Of a stretch of 64,000 nt of DNA, positions 16,927 to 24,295 are shown one piece after another. The translations under genes were made by a program, and so were the position numbers. Location of the stretch: contig JAQWHM010000011.1 of the NCBI GenBank assembly GCA_029249345.1, forward strand, positions 265,523 to 329,522, written 5' to 3'. The DNA is from UBA10348 sp002469915 (lineage in GTDB: Bacteria; Bacteroidota; Rhodothermia; Rhodothermales; UBA10348). The first letter of the stretch is position 1; every line of letters starts with the position of its first letter. The notes under the pieces are model-generated. The model was not told where the DNA came from and ran no database searches. It saw only the letters and a program-made list of their open reading frames with translations.

Positions 16927-18441
16927 TTACTCTGATAGCGTCACGTTCCAAAGGTGTAGGACTTCGTCGGGTCTGGGTTTCCAATCCACCCGGTCGCTTA
17001 CTCCGTACGTATCCGGTTGGATATGCAAGAAAATCCAAGGGGCTTCTTCGTGAACGATCTCTTGCATGCGATGGCCAATAGTCGTTCTACGATCATTATC
17101 TAGAGAAGTCTGAAGCTCAATCCATAGCGCTTCATATTCCTCGTTTTCCCACCTATAAAAATTTGAGGGGCTTGTGATGGTCAAATCTGCAGCTTCGGTC
17201 AGCAATTCAAATTCGCCTCCAGAACCCTGCATGAACAGGCCGGGAAGGTCATAAGAAAGCAATTTTGATCGATAATTTCCCCACTCATATGTCCGAACCC
17301 CTTCTTGAAACGTCACCCCGATTTCGCCAAGCTGTGAAGCGACAACTTGAGCTAGTTCGAAGTCTTGAATCCACTTTCCGATCGGAGTATCAAGGGATGA
17401 AAGCACGAATCCGTCGGGATATCCAGCTTCAGCCAGAAGCGCTCGGGCGAGATCCGGGTCATAGGTATAAGACTCAAGGGTCGGATGGTTGAACGGTGGG
17501 TTGAACATGTAAGACATACGCTCGACTTGGCCGCCGAACAATCCCTCGCTGATGGCATCAAAATCGATCGCATAGTTCAGCGCCTGTCGCACCCGCTGGT
17601 CCTGCAACGGCTTGGCTCCACCAGTGGTAGTGATGCCCATCATGATTCTCCGACCACCAGGAATGGCTTCTACATGTATACCAGATGCATCTTCGAGCAA
17701 TGCCGCCTGATCAAACGGTAGATCCGTAATAATGTGCACACCACCGGTTTCCAGTTCTGCAATGCGCGTAGACACTTCTGGAATGACACGAAATACCACT
17801 CGGTCCATCTTGGGGGTGGCTCCCCAGTAATTCGTATTTGCCGCGAGCGTTAGGTGGCTGTCTCGGATGCGTTCTTTCACCATATAAGGACCAGTTCCCA
17901 TGACCTGTTCAGCGCGCTCAGCGTCCGTCGTCCCACGGTAGAATCCGGGCTCAATCATCCACATCTGGGATAGATAAAAGGGTAGAAGTGCCTTCGGACC
18001 ATTCGTCGTGATATTCACCGTATAAGGATCTACAATATCAACTTGTATGATATCGGCAGATGGAACCGCGACGGATGCACCACCTACCATTTGACCGGCT
18101 TTGTTGCGCGTGTAGTATTCCTCGATTGAGTACTTCACCACAGAGGCATCAAACACCTCACCGTTGTGAAACTGCACGCCCTCACGGAGATGAAACGTCC
18201 AGGTCGTATCGCCCTCGAGGCGTTCCCACGATGTAGCTAGCAAAGGTTCAACCTCCATGTCATCATTGAAAAATGTCAATGATTGATAGAGATGATCTCC
18301 GAAGGCTACTTCAATGCGAGAAAACATCCCAAATGGATCCAGAGTCGAGATGTCCGTTGAATTGGCTACAGTCAGATCATTATTCTGAACACAACCAGTA
18401 AAAAGAACCGCTGTTAAGACGATATGGAGGACTCTTCGCAT
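16927..18441 (-). CDS. Opp/Dpp-type ABC transporter solute-binding lipoprotein
   Basis: A 504-residue SBP_bac_5-family protein. The ATG at 18441 gives a lipoprotein signal (MRRVLHIVLTAVLFTGC) with lipobox FTGC and lipidated C17, so the mature protein is membrane-anchored. Family motifs are TWTFHLREGVQFHNGEVFDA and MGTGPYMVKE. It starts one base after the SDR stop and precedes dppB by 6 bases, making it the receptor of this importer. The ligand could be a peptide, an opine, a ureide or another amide. Confidence 0.92.
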   Translation of the reverse strand: MRRVLHIVLTAVLFTGCVQNNDLTVANSTDISTLDPFGMFSRIEVAFGDHLYQSLTFFNDDMEVEPLLATSWERLEGDTTWTFHLREGVQFHNGEVFDASVVKYSIEEYYTRNKAGQMVGGASVAVPSADIIQVDIVDPYTVNITTNGPKALLPFYLSQMWMIEPGFYRGTTDAERAEQVMGTGPYMVKERIRDSHLTLAANTNYWGATPKMDRVVFRVIPEVSTRIAELETGGVHIITDLPFDQAALLEDASGIHVEAIPGGRRIMMGITTTGGAKPLQDQRVRQALNYAIDFDAISEGLFGGQVERMSYMFNPPFNHPTLESYTYDPDLARALLAEAGYPDGFVLSSLDTPIGKWIQDFELAQVVASQLGEIGVTFQEGVRTYEWGNYRSKLLSYDLPGLFMQGSGGEFELLTEAADLTITSPSNFYRWENEEYEALWIELQTSLDNDRRTTIGHRMQEIVHEEAPWIFLHIQPDTYGVSDRVDWKPRPDEVLHLWNVTLSE

Positions 18442-18442
18442 T

Positions 18443-19228
18443 CTACCATACCGTCTTGCTTTTTCCGCCATCTACGAACAGTGTGGATCCCGTGATATAT
18501 CGGGCAGCATCTGAGAGCAGAAAGGCCCCCGCTTCTCCGAATTCCTGAATAGTGCCATACCGCCCCATCGGAATCATCCCGTGACGCTTTTTCTGCCAGT
18601 CTTCTAGCGCGATGTCTAGTTGATTGGCCTTGAACATGTCATTGGATTTTACCCGGTCGGTATCTATCTGCCCCGGAACCAAATTGTTGATTCGGATTCC
18701 TTCGCTAGCAAGATCAGAAGAAAGACTCTTGACGAGGCTGACTACTCCCGACCGAAACACGTTGGATAGGAGTAAAATGTCGATAGGCTCTTTGATGGAG
18801 GAAGATGTGATCGTGATAATAGAGCCAGATCCCTGCTCGCGCATAGATGGCAATACAGCGCGAATCATGCGCACTGAACTCATCAGCGTCAGGTTGAAGC
18901 CTCTCTCCCAATCGGTATCTGAAAAGGCGTCAAACTTTCCTGGCGGGGGGCCACCCGCGTTCACAACTAGACCATCAATTCTACCAAAGTCTTCTAGGGT
19001 ATCCGTGATCCAAGACGATATAGATGCCGGATCTGCTGCGTCCATCACATATCCTTTGGCATTTACACCTTGTGCTTCACGCAAGGATTTTGCGGCCGCA
19101 TCAATCTTCTCTCTCGTTCGGCTTGCTATTGAAACCGATCCACCTTGTTTGGCGACTGCTTCTGCAATTCCGAATCCGAGGCCTGCGGACGCCGCCGCTA
19201 CAGCAATGACTTTTCCTTTAAACATCAT
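18443..19228 (-). CDS. SDR-family oxidoreductase lacking the usual YxxxK pair
   Basis: A 261-residue Rossmann-fold protein of the short-chain dehydrogenase family, with the nucleotide-binding AAASAGLGFG near residues 11-20, NAGGPP, the Ser region ITITSSS and C-terminal VDGG. Where YxxxK normally occurs the sequence reads SNVFRSG, so both catalytic residues are replaced. I recall an atypical SDR subfamily with SIKEP...LLLSN...R in this place. It is the first gene of the operon. Its catalytic activity is uncertain. ATG at 19225 is an equally good start. Confidence 0.85.
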   Translation of the reverse strand: MMFKGKVIAVAAASAGLGFGIAEAVAKQGGSVSIASRTREKIDAAAKSLREAQGVNAKGYVMDAADPASISSWITDTLEDFGRIDGLVVNAGGPPPGKFDAFSDTDWERGFNLTLMSSVRMIRAVLPSMREQGSGSIITITSSSIKEPIDILLLSNVFRSGVVSLVKSLSSDLASEGIRINNLVPGQIDTDRVKSNDMFKANQLDIALEDWQKKRHGMIPMGRYGTIQEFGEAGAFLLSDAARYITGSTLFVDGGKSKTVW

Positions 19229-19391
19229 ATCATTGATTTGTGATACGGTATTATCCGTACAAAACCAACGACTCGCAAGTGAATCCCGGTTTTGCCCTTA
19301 GTGAAATAGATAGACCTCTTCGAATATCTTTGGGCGGCTGAAGGGATTAATATGTAACATTAATTGATACATTAAACACACAAAAGACTGC
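19229..19391. other. Intergenic region upstream of the catabolic operon
   Basis: 163 bases between the D-aminopeptidase stop and the SDR start, both on the minus strand. No terminator hairpin with a T-run is visible. It should contain the promoter of the long operon; the only notable structure is the inverted repeat at 19244-19259. Confidence 0.5.
19244..19259. promoter_or_regulatory. Inverted repeat, possible operator of the catabolic operon
   Basis: TACGG-N6-CCGTA lies 15 bases upstream of the SDR start codon, where a repressor or activator of the operon could bind. Arms are only 5 bp, so chance is possible. Confidence 0.3.
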
Positions 19392-20279
19392 TTACGGAGC
19401 CGTCGACACGCTGTATCCGAGTACGAATCTCAGGAATTTAGAGGCGTCTACCATGTCTGTCGCACGATATTCGATCGTATGAGATCCGACCCGCGTAACG
19501 TCTCTTAGGTAGGCCAACTGTTCAACAGGCTGGTAGTGTTTGAGACTCAAGCGAATCACCAAAGGACCTTCCGGCACGTAGGCCTCAAAGTCATCAATGC
19601 GCTCTACGGCTGCCCGCACTTTATCAGCCACCACTTTCGCTCCAGCAGCTGGAGTCATGGTAGTGGCAGAATGAAAACCGTGATTCCACTTTACAACGGC
19701 GCCCTCTATGGGCCCGACCACCGATTGCACCTCTTTAACCGCCGCATCATCACCTGAGATCATAATGACTGGGACACCGAAGTGACCTGCGATTGCGGCA
19801 TTCCACGATCCTTCGGTCATGGGAACTCCATTTAGCTGAAGATCGGTCACATTTGCGCTAGACATGGTATGCGCTCTAACACCTTCCATATTGGATGTGG
19901 AGGCGTGATAACCGATATATACCGCTCCGTCGAATGAGGTATCAATCCCGTGCATCATGCCCAGTTCTCGGGGCCACGCGCGGACCACAAGAATGTCTTC
20001 GGGCAGCTGTTCGATAAGTAGGTTCTGCCCATTCCCGTGCGAGTCGCTGACCAGTATTTCTGTAGCACCTGCTTCCTTCGCTGCCCAGATTGCAGCATTG
20101 ACTTCATCGGTCATGAATTGTCGAAATCGGGAATACTCAAATCCGGTGGGTCCAAGCTGTTCACCAGTCACCACACCTGCGAGCCCTTCCATGTCTGCAG
20201 AGATATAGATTTTGAGACCATCTTGGGCAGCGGATGAAGAAACGAACAGAAGGCAGAGGGCTAGAAAAAGGGTACGCAT
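19392..20279 (-). CDS. Exported M55-family D-aminopeptidase (DppA-type)
   Basis: A 295-residue metallopeptidase of family M55, which releases N-terminal D-amino acids from peptides. A signal peptide (MRTLFLALCLLFVSSSAAQ) sends it to the periplasm or outside. Zinc motifs are ISADMEG (Asp/Glu), VSDSHGNG (His) and GYHAST (His). In Bacillus subtilis the M55 enzyme DppA is encoded in the dipeptide transporter operon, and here a Dpp-type operon lies directly downstream. It follows the YfcC-type transporter by 31 bases on the same strand, probably in one transcript. Confidence 0.9.
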   Translation of the reverse strand: MRTLFLALCLLFVSSSAAQDGLKIYISADMEGLAGVVTGEQLGPTGFEYSRFRQFMTDEVNAAIWAAKEAGATEILVSDSHGNGQNLLIEQLPEDILVVRAWPRELGMMHGIDTSFDGAVYIGYHASTSNMEGVRAHTMSSANVTDLQLNGVPMTEGSWNAAIAGHFGVPVIMISGDDAAVKEVQSVVGPIEGAVVKWNHGFHSATTMTPAAGAKVVADKVRAAVERIDDFEAYVPEGPLVIRLSLKHYQPVEQLAYLRDVTRVGSHTIEYRATDMVDASKFLRFVLGYSVSTAP

Positions 20280-20310
20280 GGTGGTTTCAAGGAGAGTTGG
20301 GAGTCAGCAA

Positions 20311-21771
20311 TTACAGGTCGAGAGCCACGGCAAGACTAAGAAATACGATAGCTAGGGCTGATAGTCGAAGGAAGAGCGGTATCATAAACTTCAACCACTT
20401 GTCATACGGGATTCCTGAGAGGCCTAACATGGCCATGAGAATGCCGGACGTGGGGATGATGGTATTTGAGAGGCCGTCACCACAGGTGAAGGCGAATACG
20501 GCGACCTGACGTGAAAGGCCCAACACATCCGCTAGCGGAGCCATGATGGGCATGGTGACGGCCGCCTGACCTGATCCTGAAGGAATAAAGAAGTTGAGGA
20601 AGGTCTGGAAGACAAACATGCCTCCTGCTGCCACATAAGAAGGAAAGTTTTCAAGGCCCATTGACGCGTAGAATACAATCGTGTCCAGGACTTGGGCATC
20701 GTCGAGTACTACTTGCACGCCGCGGGCAAACCCAACGACCAACGCGGCTACAATCATTTCTTCAGCCCCTTTGGCGAATGACTTCGCCGCATCAGTAAGT
20801 GTCATGCGGGAAATAATAATGGCGGCAAAGCCCATCAAAATAAACCCACCGCCCATCTCGGCCATCCACCATCCGTATCCCTGAACGGCGTACAGGATGA
20901 ACGCGAAAATGAGTCCGCACGCTATCAGGATTGCACGGTGTTTCCCGTTAAATGCTTCAACTTTGACGTTAGCATCTGCCAACTCAAATGCATCGTCAGG
21001 CATAACAGAATTAGAGCGATCTGCCTTTACGCGTGCCCCGTAACGCAACAGATAGGTCAGTGTGACCGCCAGGGCACACACGAGGAAAATGGCCCTGAAT
21101 CCAAGTAGGCTATTCAGTGGCAACTCGGCAATGCCTTGGGCAATGTTTACGGTAAACGGGTTGGTTGTGGCGGCTGCAAATCCGGTTTCTGCCGCGACAA
21201 AAACCAGAGCTAGACCCAAAACTCGGTCATATCCCAGTTCCTTAGACACAATGAGGAATAAGGGCACCAACGGAATGAATTCTTCTGCCATACCCAAAGT
21301 GGATCCACCAATTGCGATGACGCTCATCAGGATAATGATCAGCAACGGCCCAGAATGCCGAAACCGCTCCATGAGTGAATGAACGCCTGAGACAATGGCA
21401 CCGGTACGACCTAAAATGCCAAAAACGCCACCGATCACGAAGATGAAAAAGATGACGTCAGCCGCTGCTTCCATGCCACGAGGGATCGCACTTAAAAAGC
21501 CCTGAGCACCAACGGGTGTAGCCTGTCCGTCTACGGAGGAGGGCATCAGCACGTTGCCTACGGCATAGTTTTTTGGAATCTCCTCGTAGCTGTTGGGGAC
21601 GATTACGTTTCGGGTGAGTGCCCCCACTTCCATGGTTTCACGGTCATACTCGCCCGAGGGAATAATCCAGGTTAGCACACAGCAGAACAGGATGACCCCT
21701 GTGAGCAACGTGAAGACGTGAGGGACGTGGAGGCGGTCAAGAAAAGAGGGTGCCATAGCAGAAATCATCAA
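20311..21771 (-). CDS. YfcC-type (C4-dicarboxylate/arginine-ornithine-like) membrane transporter
   Basis: A 486-residue inner-membrane protein with about 12 hydrophobic helices. Motifs include IIPSGEY near the N-terminus, GMAEEFIPLVPLF, a repeat-like ATTNPFTVNIAQ and, in the second half, FIPSGSGQAAVTMPIMAPLAD, all typical of YfcC/DcuC/AbgT-like carriers. Several starts are possible (21771, 21756). It is co-transcribed with the M55 peptidase, so it may move products of that enzyme such as amino acids or small peptides. Substrate and ion coupling are unknown. Confidence 0.87.
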   Translation of the reverse strand: MMISAMAPSFLDRLHVPHVFTLLTGVILFCCVLTWIIPSGEYDRETMEVGALTRNVIVPNSYEEIPKNYAVGNVLMPSSVDGQATPVGAQGFLSAIPRGMEAAADVIFFIFVIGGVFGILGRTGAIVSGVHSLMERFRHSGPLLIIILMSVIAIGGSTLGMAEEFIPLVPLFLIVSKELGYDRVLGLALVFVAAETGFAAATTNPFTVNIAQGIAELPLNSLLGFRAIFLVCALAVTLTYLLRYGARVKADRSNSVMPDDAFELADANVKVEAFNGKHRAILIACGLIFAFILYAVQGYGWWMAEMGGGFILMGFAAIIISRMTLTDAAKSFAKGAEEMIVAALVVGFARGVQVVLDDAQVLDTIVFYASMGLENFPSYVAAGGMFVFQTFLNFFIPSGSGQAAVTMPIMAPLADVLGLSRQVAVFAFTCGDGLSNTIIPTSGILMAMLGLSGIPYDKWLKFMIPLFLRLSALAIVFLSLAVALDL

Positions 21772-21913
21772 CCAGGTGAAGGAAGCGCTACCAAGGTAGG
21801 GGAAATGTGGGTGAATCCCTCAAATTTTGCGGTTTCGGAAACCCCTGCTTAACGAGTCTGTATTGTGTTATTCGTCTATCGAAATCGTGTCTAACACATT
21901 GATAAGCAGTTTT

Positions 21914-23473
21914 ATGCGCCCTTTCTCCCTCATCATGGCTCTTGGAGTCGTCTTTTTGTTCTCGCCATCCTCTGCCGTTGCGCAGGAAGTCTTGTGCGAG
22001 AACGGTGTGCTTGAAAACCCCAATACGAATCAGCAACATGCCTGTGAAGGTATGAAGCTGATGTCTCATGTATCTCCGTCCGAAATGGGTTTTGCTACAG
22101 GTCTCAATGATATCTGGGGATGGTCTGATTCAGAGACGGGGAAGGAGTTCATTCTGTCTGGTTGGAGGGATGGAATTTCTGTCTTGGATGTGACAGATCC
22201 GACTGATCCGAAGTACGTGGCCCTGATTCCCAGGACGCAGGGATCGCTTGCAAGCACGTGGAGAGATGTCAAAATCTACCAAAACCATGCATATATCGTA
22301 GCAGAATCAGACTCTGGACCCTCTCCACACGGAGTGCAGGTTATTGATTTGAGCGTATTGCGCGAACACAGTGGAGACCGAATTGTCTTGCAGCCTGTCA
22401 CAGTTTATGATGACGTCTGGTTTGCTCACAATATTGTCATTAACGAAGAAAGCGGTTTTGCCTATGCCGTGGGTGGCAGTGGCGGAAATTCTTGTGGAGG
22501 CGGATTGCACGCTATCGACTTAACTAATCCCGCTGCTCCTGTATTCGCAGGCTGTATTATCGACACCCGTACTGCTCGCGGTTATGCGCATGATGCTCAG
22601 TGTGTGATGTACAACGGGCCGGATGTAGATCATCAAGGACAAGAAATTTGTATCGGATCCAATGAAAACGCTATTTCAATTGTGGATGTGACCGAAAAAC
22701 TGAATCCGAAGTTTTTGGGTGTGGGTGGATACCCGTCCGCCCAGTATGTTCATCAGGCTTGGTTGTCCGAAGACCATAAATATCTTTTTCAGAACGATGA
22801 GCTGGATGAACTACGCCTAACCTCTATACAGAATACCCGAACATTGGTTTGGGATATTACTGACCTTGATGACCCAATTATGATCAATGAGCACTTTTCA
22901 GCTAACGAGAGTATTGATCACAACCTGTATGTTCGGGGCGACAAGTTATTTCAGTCGAATTACATCGATGGATTGCATGTACTGGATATTTCTGATCCGA
23001 AAAACCTGACAGAGCTCGCTTTCTTTGATACCCATCCTCAAACGTTTACCAGTGTTTGGAATGGCACGTGGAGTAATTACCCGTACCTAAACAGCGGGGC
23101 GGTAGCTGTGAACAGTGATCCAGATGGCATTTTTATTCTTTGCCTTGCTTCTCAAGACTGTTCTGGTCAGGCTTCTGTCGCGATAGAGGATGACTTGGGC
23201 ATTCCTTCTTCTTTTTCTCTCGAGCCAGCCTACCCGAACCCGTTCAATCCTCAGACTATGATTCGCTTCGAGCTAAACGTATCGGCTGATGTTCGAGTAA
23301 CGGTAAGCGACGCACTCGGGCGCGAAGTCGCAGAATTGATTAACGCATCGGCACTTGCATCGGGAATGCATACACTTCAGTTTAACGGGGCAGGACTGCC
23401 ATCAGGCACCTACGTTGTTAGAATGGAGGCGCTGGGTCAGCTCCTTACTCAACAGATCGTTTTGCTGAAATAA
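21914..23473 (+). CDS. Choice-of-anchor-B (LVIVD-like) secreted protein with T9SS-type C-terminal domain
   Basis: A 519-residue exported protein. The signal peptide MRPFSLIMALGVVFLF...AVAQ supports the ATG at 21914. The body has beta-propeller-like repeats (GISVLDVTDPTDPKYV, GLHVLDISDPKNLTEL) with a CENG/CEG N-terminal Cys pair, as in choice-of-anchor-B proteins. The last 90 residues contain PAYPNPFNPQT and a beta-sandwich ending QIVLLK, the T9SS type A sorting domain. It is therefore probably secreted across the outer membrane and surface-attached. The molecular role of the propeller is unknown. Confidence 0.87.
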   Translation: MRPFSLIMALGVVFLFSPSSAVAQEVLCENGVLENPNTNQQHACEGMKLMSHVSPSEMGFATGLNDIWGWSDSETGKEFILSGWRDGISVLDVTDPTDPKYVALIPRTQGSLASTWRDVKIYQNHAYIVAESDSGPSPHGVQVIDLSVLREHSGDRIVLQPVTVYDDVWFAHNIVINEESGFAYAVGGSGGNSCGGGLHAIDLTNPAAPVFAGCIIDTRTARGYAHDAQCVMYNGPDVDHQGQEICIGSNENAISIVDVTEKLNPKFLGVGGYPSAQYVHQAWLSEDHKYLFQNDELDELRLTSIQNTRTLVWDITDLDDPIMINEHFSANESIDHNLYVRGDKLFQSNYIDGLHVLDISDPKNLTELAFFDTHPQTFTSVWNGTWSNYPYLNSGAVAVNSDPDGIFILCLASQDCSGQASVAIEDDLGIPSSFSLEPAYPNPFNPQTMIRFELNVSADVRVTVSDALGREVAELINASALASGMHTLQFNGAGLPSGTYVVRMEALGQLLTQQIVLLK

Positions 23474-23475
23474 TT

Positions 23476-24157
23476 CTATTCTGCAAGGCGAACAAAGTAT
23501 GCCCTAGGCTCGCCTATTACTCCGGAGAGGCGCATGGCTACATGCAGAGCTTCAAAGGACATGTAGGCAGTCGCTTCCGTTGGGTCTGAAATGCTGAACA
23601 TCATGTGTACGTCATTGGTGTCTCCAATCGGGTAGGAGACAAATAAGTCAACTACGCCAGCTCTTTCTCGTGATCCAACGTGACCGTCAAAGACGTCTTT
23701 CCATTTGTCAAAATCTCGCACTTCGTGCTGAACAATGACGCGTTCATTGTAGTCTGCGGCATCGAGATTACTGAAGTAACCCGCGTTCAAGATGGCACGA
23801 TACACCTCGCCCTGTACGCCGGCCATTTCCATAAATCGGGCTAGTCCAGGGTCCACCATAAACGCTTCAGCAGAGGCTTGATCTGCGGCAGAAGCAACGA
23901 TCCAAACCAGATTGGGGTCGTCCTCTCCCTGCATTACATAGTCAATCTCGATCCCGAATTCCGCCTGAGTGGATTCTGCTGCATCAAATCCGGCTCTCCA
24001 GGTTGCGTAATCGGTCACCTGATGACCCGGCTAGGTAGACACTCGTATCGGAATTAGCTACCGTAAGACTTGTGGGCTCCTCTTTTGGGGTACACCCGGG
24101 AAGCATAACGGTGATAAGGAGTGCTGAAAAGAAAAATCGTATAGAGAACGTACGCAT
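23476..24157 (-). pseudogene. Frameshifted lipoprotein with two ABM-like domains
   Basis: ATG 24157 follows a strong GGAGG (24163-24167) and codes a lipoprotein signal (MRTFSIRFFFSALLITVML-PGC) and about 45 residues. The rest is in another frame, open from 24030 to the stop at 23476 (180 residues from GTG 24018). That part holds two similar dimeric alpha-beta-barrel units: HQVTDYATWRAGFD at its start matches HEVRDFDKWKDVFD in the second unit. Removing one base of GGG (24026-24028) joins both frames exactly across the first unit. So this is either a +1 frameshift mutation or a sequence error in a 226-residue lipoprotein. Confidence 0.75.
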
Positions 24158-24162
24158 AATGG

Positions 24163-24167
24163 CCTCC
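24163..24167 (-). promoter_or_regulatory. Strong Shine-Dalgarno sequence of the disrupted lipoprotein
   Basis: GGAGG with a 5-base spacer before ATG 24157. No such site precedes the in-frame GTG at 24018, which identifies 24157 as the original start. Confidence 0.6.
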
Positions 24168-24295
24168 GTTGTGGTATCGGAAGAACACGGAATAAGTGGG
24201 AGTCCGTGTAGTTGAATTAAGGAAATCCCCTTAACGCAACTTTAAGGGTTCGAAATGCACTTTGGGACAGGGATTTCCCTGCAGCCTACTGGGGT

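Noticed and set aside
18624..19301. A 225-codon open frame antisense to the SDR gene
   Set aside because: It overlaps the conserved Rossmann fold completely and shows no protein motif.
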